Shown: positions 33,298 to 42,185 of the stretch, piece by piece
Layout of the letters: each line of letters opens with the position of its first letter
Position numbering within the stretch: the first letter of the stretch is position 1
Assembly: GCF_002899455.1 (NCBI RefSeq)
Contig: NZ_PPFB01000001.1
Location: 1,674,001-1,738,000, forward strand
Length of the DNA: 64,000 nucleotides
Direction of reading: 5' to 3'
Origin: Streptomyces sp. DH-12
GTDB taxonomy: Bacteria > Actinomycetota > Actinomycetes > Streptomycetales > Streptomycetaceae
The notes under the pieces: generated by a model
Database searches by the model: none
What the model was told of the DNA's origin: nothing
The model's input: the letters and a program-made list of their open reading frames with translations, nothing else
Position numbers and translations under genes: made by a program

Positions 33298-33324
33298 CGG
33301 CGGCGCCCGCGGAGGGCGCCGCCG
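33298..33324 (+). terminator. GC-rich 11-bp-arm hairpin
   Basis: CGGCGGCGCCC (33298-33308) pairs perfectly with GGGCGCCGCCG (33314-33324) over a 5-nt loop, between the roadblock gene and the ArsR-like gene. Terminator of the first, possibly a leader structure for the second. Confidence 0.65.
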
Positions 33325-33366
33325 CGTTCCGGAGAACATCCCCGACGCGGCAGGGAGCGCGCACCC

Positions 33367-33732
33367 ATGCAAGTCCCCCTCTACCAGGCCAAGGCAGAGT
33401 TCTTCCGGATGCTGGGGCACCCGGTGCGCATCCGGGTGCTGGAGCTGTTGCAGCACGGGCCGGTGCCGGTACGGGACCTGCTCGCCGACATCGACATCGA
33501 ACCGTCCAGCCTCTCCCAGCAGTTGGCGGTGCTGCGCCGGTCCGGCATCGTCGTCTCCGTACGGGAGGGCTCCACCGTGACGTACGCCCTCGCCGGCGGC
33601 GACGTCGCCGAACTGCTGCGCGCGGCCCGGCGGATCCTCACCGAGCTGCTGGCCGGGCAGAGCGTGCTCCTCGCGGAGCTGCGGCAGGTGGACGTGCCGG
33701 TGCCGTCGGCGTCCGGGGGCGGGGAAGGGTAG
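33367..33732 (+). CDS. ArsR-family winged-helix regulator
   Basis: 121 residues. The winged helix is plain: KAEFFRMLGHPVRIRVLELL, PVPVRDLLADIDIEPSSLSQ and the wing LRRSGIVVSVREGSTVTYAL, then a dimer helix. No ELCVCDL or other Cys metal-binding motif is present, so it is not a classical metal sensor; such Cys-less members sense redox or other stress, or act as simple repressors. There is no obvious target gene; the downstream neighbour is convergent. Confidence 0.88.
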   Translation: MQVPLYQAKAEFFRMLGHPVRIRVLELLQHGPVPVRDLLADIDIEPSSLSQQLAVLRRSGIVVSVREGSTVTYALAGGDVAELLRAARRILTELLAGQSVLLAELRQVDVPVPSASGGGEG

Positions 33733-33777
33733 GGCGGGGAGGAGTGGAGGGCGGGAGCCTTCCCGGCCGGCCGTCCG

Positions 33778-36312
33778 TCAGACGTCGCCGAAGGTGTCCA
33801 GGCCGGTGAGGGCGCCGACCGGGTCGGGGTCGGGGGTGCCTCGGGGCCACCAGTCGTCCTGGCCCGGCTCGGACTCGTACGCGTACCAGAGGTGGTCGCG
33901 GCCGAGGCGGAGCTGGACGTGGCCGCGGGGGTGGGTGAGGCGGTTGCGCCAGGGCCGGAAGGCGGGAAGGTCCGCGGCGAGCAGCAGCGGGCGGGCGCGG
34001 TCGAAGCGGCCGGCCGGCGGATCCCACGGCTCCTCCAGCACGGCCAGTCCGGTCGGCCCGCCCTGCCGCCACGCGGCGACCGCGCGCGCCAGGTCGCCGG
34101 GGGTACGGCCGGCCGCCCGCGCGAGGGACGCGTACAGCGCGCGGGTGCCGGCGGTCAGCCCCGAGCCGGGGCGGGCGGCGGCCAAGCGTACGGCGTCGTG
34201 CCACAGGGTGAGCGGGCCGACCGGGTCACGGCCGGTGGTGAGCAGGGCGTGCGCGCGGGCCGCCGCGTCGGTGGCGAGCTGGTCCAGCGCGAACGGGTCC
34301 GGGCCGCCCGGGGACTCCGGATAGGCGGGCGGCTGCTCCGGGTGCTGGGGAGGCGGCAACGGCGCGGGCAGCGACGGGAGTTCGGGGCCGCGCCGGGACA
34401 CGGCGTCGGTGGCGCGTATGCCGGGCAGCGGCTCCGGTTCCCGTCCCTGGACGGCGCGGGCGGCGCGGGCCGCGCTGAGCCGGGACAGCGCGTCGATCAC
34501 CTCGCGCTCGCCACGCCCGCGCAGGAGGAGCAGCACGAACGGGTCGGCGTCCAGCAGCCGGGCCGTCTGGTAGCAGAGGGCCGCCGCGTGCTTGCACGGG
34601 TGGCCCGAGTCGGGGCAGCTGCAGCGCGGCGCGAGGTCACCCGGACCGGGCAGCAGGGGGACGCCGCAGTCGGCGAGGGACTGCGGCATCTCCTTGTCCA
34701 ACAGGGCCGCGATGTGGCCGGGGCGGTCGGCGGCGGTGTCCAGGAACCGCTCCCAGTCGGCGTCGTCGAACGTCCGCAGCCGCACCTGCACCCGGTAGGG
34801 CCGGGGGCGGCTGCCCTGCACGTACGCCAGGACCAGTCCCGGCGTGACGGTGATGGCGTCCACGTGGCCCCGCTCGGCGTAGCCGCGTCCGCGGGCGAGG
34901 CGCGCGGGGTCCAGCGCGCCGTCCTCCAACGCGGTGACCCACGCCCTCCCCCACCAGGTCTCGGCGAACGCCTCACCGTCGCCTCCCGAGGAGCGGGGCG
35001 GGAACGGCGGGAAGGTGCGGCGGTGGTCGCCGTCCCGGGCGGGGGCGGCCATGGAGCGCGGGGTGACGGGGGGCGCCGCCCGTCCGGCGGCGTCATCCGG
35101 TCCCGGGCTCGCGGCGGGAGCCGGTCCCGGATCGACAGTGGAAGCGGGTCCCCCGTCGGGGACGGCAGGCCCCCCGCCCCGGGCGGGGACCGGCTCCTGG
35201 GAAACGGGCGTGGCGGGCCCCCCGGTGTCGGGGCCGCGCCTCGGGGTGCTTACGGGCCGGGCGTTCACGTCGGCGGAGGCGGCGGGTGTCGCGTCGTCCG
35301 CCATGTCGGGCATGCGGAAGGCGTCGGCGAGGGTCTCCCGGATCTCGCGGGCGCGGCGGTCGGCGGCGCGGTCGCCTCGGGTGGTGCGCGGGACGCGGGG
35401 CGCGGGGTCGCGGCGGGGGCGCTTGGCCGCCTCCACCTGCTCGCGGGCACGGGCCCGCGCCCGCTCCTCACGGGCGGCGCGCAACGCCTCCCGCGCGATG
35501 TCCCCGGGGCGGGAGGCCGGGTGCGACTCGGTGTCGTCGGTCGAACCGGACGCCTCGTGCCCGCCCGGGGCGGCGGCCGGTGCTCGGCCGGCCGGGTCGG
35601 CCGCGTCCCCCGTGGAGGCATGACCGGCCGCGTCCCCCGGGGTGGCGGCCGGTGCGTCGTCGTCACCGGTGGCGCCCTCGGAGCGGGGCAGCGCGTCGGG
35701 ACGCGGCGCACTCGTCAAGGTCCCGTCCGACACCGGTGCGGCTGCGTCCGCCGCGTCGGCGGGACCCTCCTCCGCGCGCGGAGGCGCCGTGCCGGGCGCC
35801 TCTCCCACGGCGGGCTGGACCTCGCTCACGGAGGACGGGGCCTCGCCCGCCGCGTCCCCGGAGGGCGCCTCCCTCGCGTACGGCGGCCGATCGCCGGTTC
35901 CGGCAGGCGTCCCCTCGCCGTGCCACGCCCCTTCGTCCTCCCCGGAGCGCGCCTGCTCCGCGTGCCGCGGCCCGCCGCCCGCCACTCCCCCGGCAGCCGT
36001 GTCCGAGGCCGCCCGGGGACGGCCCACGTCCGCGCCGGCCGGCGCCGCGGAGGTCTCGCGCCGCGCCCGCAGGGTGCGGCGCAGCGCCTCCCGGGCCGCG
36101 TCGGACGGGCGGGGTGTCCGGCCGGCCGGGGAAGGCGGACCGTCCTGCGCGGCCTCCTCCGCGGGAGCCGCCGGAGCGGCCGGCTCCTCCGGGGCCTCCG
36201 CGCCCCCGGACAGGGCCTCCGCTCCTCCGGACGGGGCCTCCGCTCCCCCGGACCCCCGCTCACGCGCCGCGCGCAGCGCCTCCCTCACCTGCTCCGACGG
36301 CCGGGACGTCAT
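33778..36312 (-). CDS. SWIM zinc-finger protein, partner of the SNF2 helicase
   Basis: 844 residues. The first 370 are low-complexity Ala/Pro/Gly/Glu sequence with repeats of GGAEAP type. The conserved part starts near 420 (SSGGDGEAFAETWWGRAWVTALE, RGRGYAERGHVDAI) and holds the SWIM finger CSCPDSGHPCKH with Cys/His ligands near 560-570, then helical repeats. SWIM proteins bind nucleic acid or protein and in bacteria accompany SWI2/SNF2 ATPases. Its ATG overlaps the helicase stop (ATGA), so the two are made together. Confidence 0.9.
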   Translation of the reverse strand: MTSRPSEQVREALRAARERGSGGAEAPSGGAEALSGGAEAPEEPAAPAAPAEEAAQDGPPSPAGRTPRPSDAAREALRRTLRARRETSAAPAGADVGRPRAASDTAAGGVAGGGPRHAEQARSGEDEGAWHGEGTPAGTGDRPPYAREAPSGDAAGEAPSSVSEVQPAVGEAPGTAPPRAEEGPADAADAAAPVSDGTLTSAPRPDALPRSEGATGDDDAPAATPGDAAGHASTGDAADPAGRAPAAAPGGHEASGSTDDTESHPASRPGDIAREALRAAREERARARAREQVEAAKRPRRDPAPRVPRTTRGDRAADRRAREIRETLADAFRMPDMADDATPAASADVNARPVSTPRRGPDTGGPATPVSQEPVPARGGGPAVPDGGPASTVDPGPAPAASPGPDDAAGRAAPPVTPRSMAAPARDGDHRRTFPPFPPRSSGGDGEAFAETWWGRAWVTALEDGALDPARLARGRGYAERGHVDAITVTPGLVLAYVQGSRPRPYRVQVRLRTFDDADWERFLDTAADRPGHIAALLDKEMPQSLADCGVPLLPGPGDLAPRCSCPDSGHPCKHAAALCYQTARLLDADPFVLLLLRGRGEREVIDALSRLSAARAARAVQGREPEPLPGIRATDAVSRRGPELPSLPAPLPPPQHPEQPPAYPESPGGPDPFALDQLATDAAARAHALLTTGRDPVGPLTLWHDAVRLAAARPGSGLTAGTRALYASLARAAGRTPGDLARAVAAWRQGGPTGLAVLEEPWDPPAGRFDRARPLLLAADLPAFRPWRNRLTHPRGHVQLRLGRDHLWYAYESEPGQDDWWPRGTPDPDPVGALTGLDTFGDV

Positions 36313-39275
36313 GCCGTCCTCCGCAGGGACACCAGGTCGGACAGCTCACGGTTGGACAGTTCCGTGAGCGCGGACTCGCCCGAGCCGAGGATCGCGTCGG
36401 CGAGGGCCCGCTTGGACTGGAGCATCTCGGCGATACGGTCCTCCACCGTGCCTTCGGTGACGAGCCGGTGGACCTGGACGGGCTGGGTCTGCCCGATGCG
36501 GTACGCGCGGTCGGTGGCCTGCTCCTCGACCGCCGGGTTCCACCAGCGGTCGAAGTGGACGACGTGCCCGGCGCGGGTGAGGTTCAGGCCGGTCCCGGCC
36601 GCCTTGAGGGACAGGACGAGAACGGGGACCGCGCCGCTCTGGAAGCGGTCCACCATCCGCTCCCGCTCGGGCACCGGCGTACCGCCGTGCAGCAGGTCGA
36701 CCGGGACGGCGCGCTCGGCGAGGTGGCGGGTGATCAGGCGGGCCATGCCGACGTACTGGGTGAAGACGAGGGCCGAGCCGTCCTCGGCGAGCACCGTGTC
36801 CAACAGCTCGTCCAGCAGGGCGAGTTTGCCGGAGCGGGCGGCGAGGCGGTCCCCGGCCGGGGCGTGCTCCTCCTTCAGGTACAGCGCGGGGTGGTCGCAG
36901 ATCTGCTTGAGCGCGGTCAGCAGCTTCAGCACCAGGCCGCGGCGTCCCATCCCCCGCGCGGTCCCGATGGCGAGCATCGACTCGCGCACCACCGCCTCGT
37001 ACAGCGCGGCCTGCTCACGGGTGAGCGGCACCGGGTGGTCCGTCTCCGTCTTGGGCGGCAGCTCGGGCACGATGCCCGGATCGGACTTCTTGCGCCGGAG
37101 CAGGAAGGGACGGACCAGGCGGGCCAGCCGCTCGACCGCCTGCTCGTCCTCGCCGTTCTCCACCGCGCGCGCGTGCCGGGCGCGGAAGGACTTCAGGGGG
37201 CCGAGGAGGCCGGGGGTGGTCCAGTCGAGGAGGGCCCACAGCTCGGAGAGGTTGTTCTCCACCGGTGTGCCGGTGAGGGCCACCCTGGCCGGGGCCGGGA
37301 CGGTGCGCAGGGCCTTGGCGGTCGCCGAGTGCGGGTTCTTGACGTGCTGCGCCTCGTCGGCGACGACCATGCCCCACCGCTGCTCCGCCAGGGCGGACGC
37401 GGCGGAGCGCATGGTGCCGTAGGTGGTGAGGACGAAGCCGCCGTCCAGCCCGTCCAGGGTGCGGTCGGAGCCGTGGAAGCGGCGTACGGGCACGCCGGGG
37501 GCGAACCGGGTGATCTCCCGCTGCCAGTTGCCGAGCAGGGACGCGGGGCAGACCACCAGGGTGGGTTCGGGGCGGGCCCTCTTGAGGTGCAGGGCGATGA
37601 GGGTGACGGTCTTGCCGAGGCCCATGTCGTCGGCGAGGCAGCCGCCCAGGCCGAGGGAGGTCATGAGGTCCAGCCAGGCCAGGCCGCGGAGCTGGTAGTC
37701 GCGCAGGGTGGCGTCGAGGCCGGGCGGGGGCTCGGCGGGCCGCACGCCCGCGGTCAGGCGGTCGCGGAGGGCGGCCAGCGCCCCGGCGGGCACCGCCTCC
37801 ACCGTCTCGCCGTCGACCTCCGCCTCCCCGGTGAGGGCGACGGACAGCGCGTCGACCGGATCGAGCAGCCCGAGGTCCCGTTTGCGGGCCTTGCGGACGA
37901 GGGCGGGGTCGACCAGCACCCACTGGTCGCGCAGCCGGACGACGGGGCGGTGCGCCTCGGCCAGGGCGTCCATCTCGGCCTCGGTGAGCGGATCGCCGCC
38001 CAGGGCGATCTGCCAGCCGAACCGCAGCAGGTCCTCGCTCTCGAGGAAGCCGGTGCCGTCGGTCGCCGAGCCGGGGGCGGGCCGGACGACCGCCGTGGCG
38101 GTGAGGTCCTGCGCGAGGTCGCGTGGCCAGTGCACGGCGACCCCGGCCGCCGCGAGCCGGGTGGCCGCCACGCCGAGCAGATCGCTCAACTCGTCCTCGG
38201 ACAGCGCCAGCACGTCCGGGACGTCCTGGTCGGCGAGCCGGTCCAGCGGGGGCCAGACGCGGGCGGCGCGGCGCACCGCGAGGGCGGCGTCCACGCGCGC
38301 GCGGGGCCCGAAGCCGTGGTCGGCTTCACCCGACCAGAGGGCCGTCGCGTCGGCCACCAGGGTGGGGTCGGAGAGGCTGTGCACCTGCACGATCGCCGCG
38401 CCCGCGCCCCGCGCGCCGCGCCCGCCGCCTGCCGTCTCCCCGGTGTCGAAGAGGTCGTGGGCGGACAGGTCCAGACGGAGCGAGATCCGCACGCCGGCGT
38501 CCATGCCGGCCGCGACCTCGGCGGCCCAGTCGCGGGCGTCGGGCAGCCGCTGGGGCCGCCGCGCGGCGAACGGCGGTCCGGAGGCGTAGGGCGCGGCGGG
38601 CGTGCGGGGCAGGGTGTCGGCGACCGCGTCCAGGAAGGCGCGCACCAGGGCTTCCGGCTGGGGCAGCCGCAGGGGGCCCGGGCCGGGCAGCGGCACCGCG
38701 TGGCCCTCGTACGGGAGGGCGGCGGCCACCGCGCGCAGGTGCGCCACGTCGTCCGGCTCGAGCGGGCCGGCGCGCCAGGCGTCGTACCCCTCCGCGGTGA
38801 GGCCGGGCAGCAGGCGGCCGCGGGCGGTGAGCCGCAGGGCGTGCAGGGCGGCGGCGCCCCAGCAGGCGGTCGCGGGGTGGGCGGCCGGATCGTGCCGGGC
38901 GCGGACCAGCAGGGGCAGGGCCTCGTCCACGGGCAGGGACAGCGCGGGGACGCTGCGGCGGCGCACTCCCGCACCGTGCGGGCGGACGACGGTGAGACCG
39001 GTGCGGCGGGCGCCGGCCACCCCCTCGGGAGGCGCTTCGGCACCCCCGGAGGACAGTCCCGCCCCCTCAGGAAACTCTCCGGCACCCCCGGAGGACGATC
39101 CCGCCCCCTCGGGAAGCTCTCCGGCACCCTCGGGGTCGTAGAAGACGACCCGCCCGTCGCGCGGGAGAGGCGCCGGCAGGAACACGGCCGGGAGGCGCGG
39201 GGACGGGACGGGTCCGCCGGGCCCCTCGGCCGGCACGGCCCGCTCGGCCGCCGCCGTCACGGTCGCCTCGCCCAT
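36309..39275 (-). CDS. SWI2/SNF2-family ATP-dependent helicase (HepA-like)
   Basis: About 988 residues from the ATG at 39275 (a GTG at 39287 is too close to the SD). The N-terminal 450 residues are an actinobacterial extension; the motor follows with the Q-like LRDYQLRGLAWL, Walker A DDMGLGKTVTLIAL, DEAQH in VVADEAQHVKNP, LTGTPVENNLSELW, and the C-terminal RecA lobe with VFTQYVGMARLITRHLAER and RAYRIGQTQPVQVHRL. It should remodel nucleic-acid or RNA-polymerase complexes. Near residues 60-80 (39038-39121) lies a tandem duplication. First gene of a two-gene operon with the SWIM protein. Confidence 0.95.
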   Translation of the reverse strand: MGEATVTAAAERAVPAEGPGGPVPSPRLPAVFLPAPLPRDGRVVFYDPEGAGELPEGAGSSSGGAGEFPEGAGLSSGGAEAPPEGVAGARRTGLTVVRPHGAGVRRRSVPALSLPVDEALPLLVRARHDPAAHPATACWGAAALHALRLTARGRLLPGLTAEGYDAWRAGPLEPDDVAHLRAVAAALPYEGHAVPLPGPGPLRLPQPEALVRAFLDAVADTLPRTPAAPYASGPPFAARRPQRLPDARDWAAEVAAGMDAGVRISLRLDLSAHDLFDTGETAGGGRGARGAGAAIVQVHSLSDPTLVADATALWSGEADHGFGPRARVDAALAVRRAARVWPPLDRLADQDVPDVLALSEDELSDLLGVAATRLAAAGVAVHWPRDLAQDLTATAVVRPAPGSATDGTGFLESEDLLRFGWQIALGGDPLTEAEMDALAEAHRPVVRLRDQWVLVDPALVRKARKRDLGLLDPVDALSVALTGEAEVDGETVEAVPAGALAALRDRLTAGVRPAEPPPGLDATLRDYQLRGLAWLDLMTSLGLGGCLADDMGLGKTVTLIALHLKRARPEPTLVVCPASLLGNWQREITRFAPGVPVRRFHGSDRTLDGLDGGFVLTTYGTMRSAASALAEQRWGMVVADEAQHVKNPHSATAKALRTVPAPARVALTGTPVENNLSELWALLDWTTPGLLGPLKSFRARHARAVENGEDEQAVERLARLVRPFLLRRKKSDPGIVPELPPKTETDHPVPLTREQAALYEAVVRESMLAIGTARGMGRRGLVLKLLTALKQICDHPALYLKEEHAPAGDRLAARSGKLALLDELLDTVLAEDGSALVFTQYVGMARLITRHLAERAVPVDLLHGGTPVPERERMVDRFQSGAVPVLVLSLKAAGTGLNLTRAGHVVHFDRWWNPAVEEQATDRAYRIGQTQPVQVHRLVTEGTVEDRIAEMLQSKRALADAILGSGESALTELSNRELSDLVSLRRTA
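39038..39121. repeat. 42-bp in-frame tandem repeat in the SNF2 gene
   Basis: Two 42-bp units (39038-39079 and 39080-39121) starting CGGCACCCCCGGAGGA, with few differences, encode a 14-residue Gly/Glu/Ser repeat in the disordered N-terminus of the helicase. In-frame length suggests it varies harmlessly. Confidence 0.85.
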
Positions 39276-39361
39276 ACGCCTCGTCACCTCCCCGTCCGCC
39301 TGTCGGACCAGTCGTCCCCGACTCTACGGGCGGGGTCCGACAATCGGCTCCGGCGGCCTGG

Positions 39362-39976
39362 TCAGGGCACGGTGCGGGCCACGACGTACACGCGGGGGTA
39401 ACCGGGTTTGTCGTGGTTGACGACCACCTCGTGCGTGGGCGCGGGGTCCTTCTGCTCGTGCACCAGGCCGGACCAGGTGCCGGGGCCGTCGAAGGTCCAG
39501 CCGGTGACGTCGCGGTCGCGCTCGGCGATGGGCAGGCGGTCCTTCTTCAGGTCCTTCTCCGACATGCCCATGCTGGTGAGGAAGGCGGTCAGGCCCGCGT
39601 CGCTGGTCTCGAACTCGACGTACAGGCGGCTGGTCTTCCAGTTGTTCGTCTCGTACGAGGCGACCCACCAGGCCGGGTGCGGCACCGGCACCTCGTAGAT
39701 GCGGCGCTGGAGCTTGGACGGCCAGCCCTCGGTGAGGCCGGTCGCCGAGTACTTCGCCTCCTTGTCCTTGCCACTGGCCCGGCTCTGGTTGGCGGAGATC
39801 ACCAGGTAGCCGGCCGGGATGCCGATGAGCAGGACGATGATCAGCAGGGTGAGGGCGCGGCGGCGGATCATGTGCCGGCGGTCCTCACCTGGATGCGCCC
39901 CGCCCGCGCCGCCGGGGCCGCCCGTCCCGTCAGGGCGGCCGGGGTCGCCGCTCAGAGGAGGGTGCTCGGCCGTCAC
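39362..39976 (-). CDS. Single-pass membrane protein downstream of ROK kinase
   Basis: 204 residues from a GTG at 39976 that overlaps the ROK kinase stop by 4 nt, with GGAGG four bases before it. A 35-residue Gly/Pro-rich cytoplasmic head is followed by one membrane helix, LTLLIIVLLIGIPAGYLVIS (about 41-60), and a 145-residue external domain with YEVPVPHPAWWVASYETNNW and WTFDGPGTWSGLVHEQ. Tight coupling to a sugar kinase is seen, but no function is known. Confidence 0.78.
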   Translation of the reverse strand: MTAEHPPLSGDPGRPDGTGGPGGAGGAHPGEDRRHMIRRRALTLLIIVLLIGIPAGYLVISANQSRASGKDKEAKYSATGLTEGWPSKLQRRIYEVPVPHPAWWVASYETNNWKTSRLYVEFETSDAGLTAFLTSMGMSEKDLKKDRLPIAERDRDVTGWTFDGPGTWSGLVHEQKDPAPTHEVVVNHDKPGYPRVYVVARTVP

Positions 39977-41121
39977 AGCGCCTCCGAGATGGAGCGGCGG
40001 ACCTCCGTGAACCGTTCGTAGCGCTCGTACCGCTCGACACGGCGGCGCTTGGCGCGGCGGAAGCGGCGGGCGACCAGGCGGGCGAGGTCGGCGGCGCCGA
40101 CCATGCCGGCCTCCGGGCCGAGCTGGGCGCGCACGATGCGGGCCTCCGGGCGGTAGCCGCGCCCGGTGAGGTGCCGCTTGAAGGCGTCCCGGGCGGGGCC
40201 GATGAGCAGGTCGTCGGCCGCGGAGACGCCGCCGCCGACGACGAAGCAGGAGGGGTCGAGGGCGGCGGCCAGGTTGGCGATGCCCACGCCGAGCCACTGG
40301 CCGATGTCCTGGAGCAGTTCGATGCACATGGCGTCGCCCTCACGGGCCAGCTCGGTGATCATCGGGCCGCTGATGTCGGCGATGTTGCCCTTGACGTGCT
40401 CGATGATCCCGTAGGCGACCGGGGAGTCGGCGGCGGCCAGCTCGCGCGCCTCGCGCACCAGCGCGTTGCCGGAGCTGTACTGCTCCCAGCAGCCGCGGTT
40501 GCCGCAGGGGCAGCGGTGTCCGCCGGGGACGACCTGCATGTGGCCGAACTCGCCGGCGACGCCGTACTTGCCGCGCTTGACCTGGCCGTCCTCGAGGATC
40601 GCGCCGCCGATGCCGGTGCCGAGGGTGATCATGACGAGGTTGTCCTCGCCGCGTCCGGCGCCGAAGCGCCACTCGGCCCAGGCGGCGGAGTTCGCGTCGT
40701 TGTCGACGAGGACCGGCACGGCGAGGCGGCCGGCGAGGCGGTCCCGCAGGGGTTCGTTGCGCCAGGACAGGTGGGGGGCGAAGAGCACCCGGTTGCGGTC
40801 GGCGTCGACCCAGCCGGCCGCGCCGATGCCGACGGCGTGCACGTCGTGCCGGTCGGACAGGTCCAGCACCAGCTCCACGATGGTGTCCTCGACGACCTTC
40901 GGGCTCTTGGACTTGTCCGGGGTCTCCGTGCGGAGCTTCTCCAGGATGTTGCCGTCGGCGTCCACGACGCCCGCCATCACTTTGGTGCCGCCGATGTCGA
41001 TGCCCACGGTCGGCACCCGGGGCGCCGACAGGTGGGAGCGGCGCTCCCGCGTGCCGACCGTTCTGAGGACGGTGGCACGCCGGGATCCGATGGGGGCGGT
41101 GAAGTCGCGGTAGGTGCTCAT
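39973..41121 (-). CDS. ROK-family glucokinase-like sugar kinase
   Basis: 382 residues. ATP-binding GIDIGGTK is at about 40-47, DNDAN (sugar contact) near 141, TLGTGIGG follows, GEFGHMQV carries the ExGH sugar-binding motif, and the zinc-binding CPCGNRGCWE near 205-214 is typical of ROK kinases. It phosphorylates glucose, N-acetylglucosamine or another hexose in the cytoplasm. The basic C-terminal RRFRRAKRRRVERYERYERF is unusual. The start ATG has little SD. The perfect palindrome at 41279-41292 lies about 160 bp upstream and marks likely control by the neighbouring GntR regulator. Confidence 0.92.
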   Translation of the reverse strand: MSTYRDFTAPIGSRRATVLRTVGTRERRSHLSAPRVPTVGIDIGGTKVMAGVVDADGNILEKLRTETPDKSKSPKVVEDTIVELVLDLSDRHDVHAVGIGAAGWVDADRNRVLFAPHLSWRNEPLRDRLAGRLAVPVLVDNDANSAAWAEWRFGAGRGEDNLVMITLGTGIGGAILEDGQVKRGKYGVAGEFGHMQVVPGGHRCPCGNRGCWEQYSSGNALVREARELAAADSPVAYGIIEHVKGNIADISGPMITELAREGDAMCIELLQDIGQWLGVGIANLAAALDPSCFVVGGGVSAADDLLIGPARDAFKRHLTGRGYRPEARIVRAQLGPEAGMVGAADLARLVARRFRRAKRRRVERYERYERFTEVRRSISEAL

Positions 41122-41278
41122 CGGGTGCGATTCTGCCGCACGGGCACGCCGATCGCGGTACTGGGCAGGTGACGGGGTACGTCGGTTCCCGGCGCCGGAA
41201 GCGGGCGGAGGCGGTTCCCCGCCGTTCGCGTCCGCACCGGATCGGGTGTGCGCGCCCTCCGCCTGTGGACCGCGTCAC

Positions 41279-41292
41279 ATTGTCCGGACAAT
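41279..41292. promoter_or_regulatory. Perfect 14-bp palindrome ATTGTCCGGACAAT, operator candidate
   Basis: Located between the GntR stop and the ROK kinase start. The TGTCCGGACA core is the same as at 42135-42144 before the GntR and Gfo/Idh/MocA genes, so the GntR protein probably binds both. Confidence 0.8.
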
Positions 41293-41319
41293 GCGACGAT
41301 CGCGCGCGAGCGGCCCGGT

Positions 41320-42084
41320 TCAGTTCCGTACGAGCAGCTGGAACTCGAAGGAGTACCGCGCGGGCCGGTAGGTGTGCGTGCCGTACTCCACGGCACGGCC
41401 GGTGTCGTCGAAGGTGACCCGCTGCATGGTGAGCAGCGGGGCGCCGGGCTGTTCGCGCAGCCGCTCGGCCTCGACGGCGGTGGCGGCCCGCGCGCCGATG
41501 GTCTGCCGGGCGCTGTGCAGGGTGATCCCGGCGGCCCGCATCAGCCGGTACAGGCCGGTGGCCTCGAGCTGGCCGGTGTCCAGGTCGAGCAGGCCGGGCG
41601 GGAGGTAGTTGCACAGGTGCGCGATGGGCTCGCCGTGCGCGGAGCGCAGCCGCTCGATGCGGTGCACTTCCCCGCCCTCGGTGACCCCGAGCGCGGCGGC
41701 GACCTCGGCGGACGCGGTGACCATGGTGTTGACCAGCACGGTCGTGGTGGGGCGCTGGCCGGCGGACTCCAGGTCGTCGTAGAGGCTGCTCAGCTCCAGC
41801 GGGCGCTTGACCTGGCTGTGCACGACCTGTGTGCCGACGCCGCGGCGGCGCACCAGCAGGCCCTTGTCGACGAGCGACTGGATGGCCTGGCGGACCGTCG
41901 GACGGGACAGGCCGAGGCGCCCGGCCAGCTCGATCTCGTTGCCCAGCAGGGTGCCGGGGGTCAGGGTGCCGTGCTCGATGGCGGACTCCAGCTGCTGGGC
42001 CAGCTGGAAGTACAACGGCACGGGGGAGCCGCGGTCCACGCTCAGCTCCAGCTGCACGGTCGGGTCCACTTCTGGTTTCGGCAC
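41320..42084 (-). CDS. GntR/HutC-family transcriptional regulator (UTRA domain)
   Basis: 254 residues. The N-terminal winged helix (about 20-90) has VPLYFQLAQQLESAIEHGTL, GNEIELAGRLGLSRPTVRQAI and the wing VRRRGVGTQVV. The UTRA effector domain (about 100-250) includes VHRIERLRSAHGEPIAHLCNYLP and the C-terminal YEFGTH-like VEYGTHTYRPARYSF. It senses a sugar or inositol-type ligand and probably represses the ROK kinase operon and the divergent dehydrogenase through TGTCCGGACA sites. Confidence 0.93.
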   Translation of the reverse strand: MPKPEVDPTVQLELSVDRGSPVPLYFQLAQQLESAIEHGTLTPGTLLGNEIELAGRLGLSRPTVRQAIQSLVDKGLLVRRRGVGTQVVHSQVKRPLELSSLYDDLESAGQRPTTTVLVNTMVTASAEVAAALGVTEGGEVHRIERLRSAHGEPIAHLCNYLPPGLLDLDTGQLEATGLYRLMRAAGITLHSARQTIGARAATAVEAERLREQPGAPLLTMQRVTFDDTGRAVEYGTHTYRPARYSFEFQLLVRN

Positions 42085-42134
42085 GGAGCGAGCGTATCGG
42101 CGTGGGCTGTTGACGGGAAGTCGGGTAGTTCGGT

Positions 42135-42144
42135 TGTCCGGACA
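42135..42144. promoter_or_regulatory. TGTCCGGACA operator, second copy
   Basis: Perfect 10-bp palindrome in the 101-bp divergent region, 51 bp from the GntR start and just upstream of the dehydrogenase -35 element. It matches the core at 41279-41292. Confidence 0.8.
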
Positions 42145-42150
42145 TACGCA

Positions 42151-42179
42151 TTGACAGGGAGCGGTGCGAGCCCCACTTT
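42151..42179 (+). promoter_or_regulatory. Promoter of the Gfo/Idh/MocA gene, leaderless architecture
   Basis: TTGACA (42151-42156) is followed after 17 bp by CACTTT (42174-42179). The ATG at 42186 lies 6 bp after the -10 element, with no SD, so the transcript probably starts at the A of the ATG. Confidence 0.65.
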
Positions 42180-42185
42180 GTTTCC

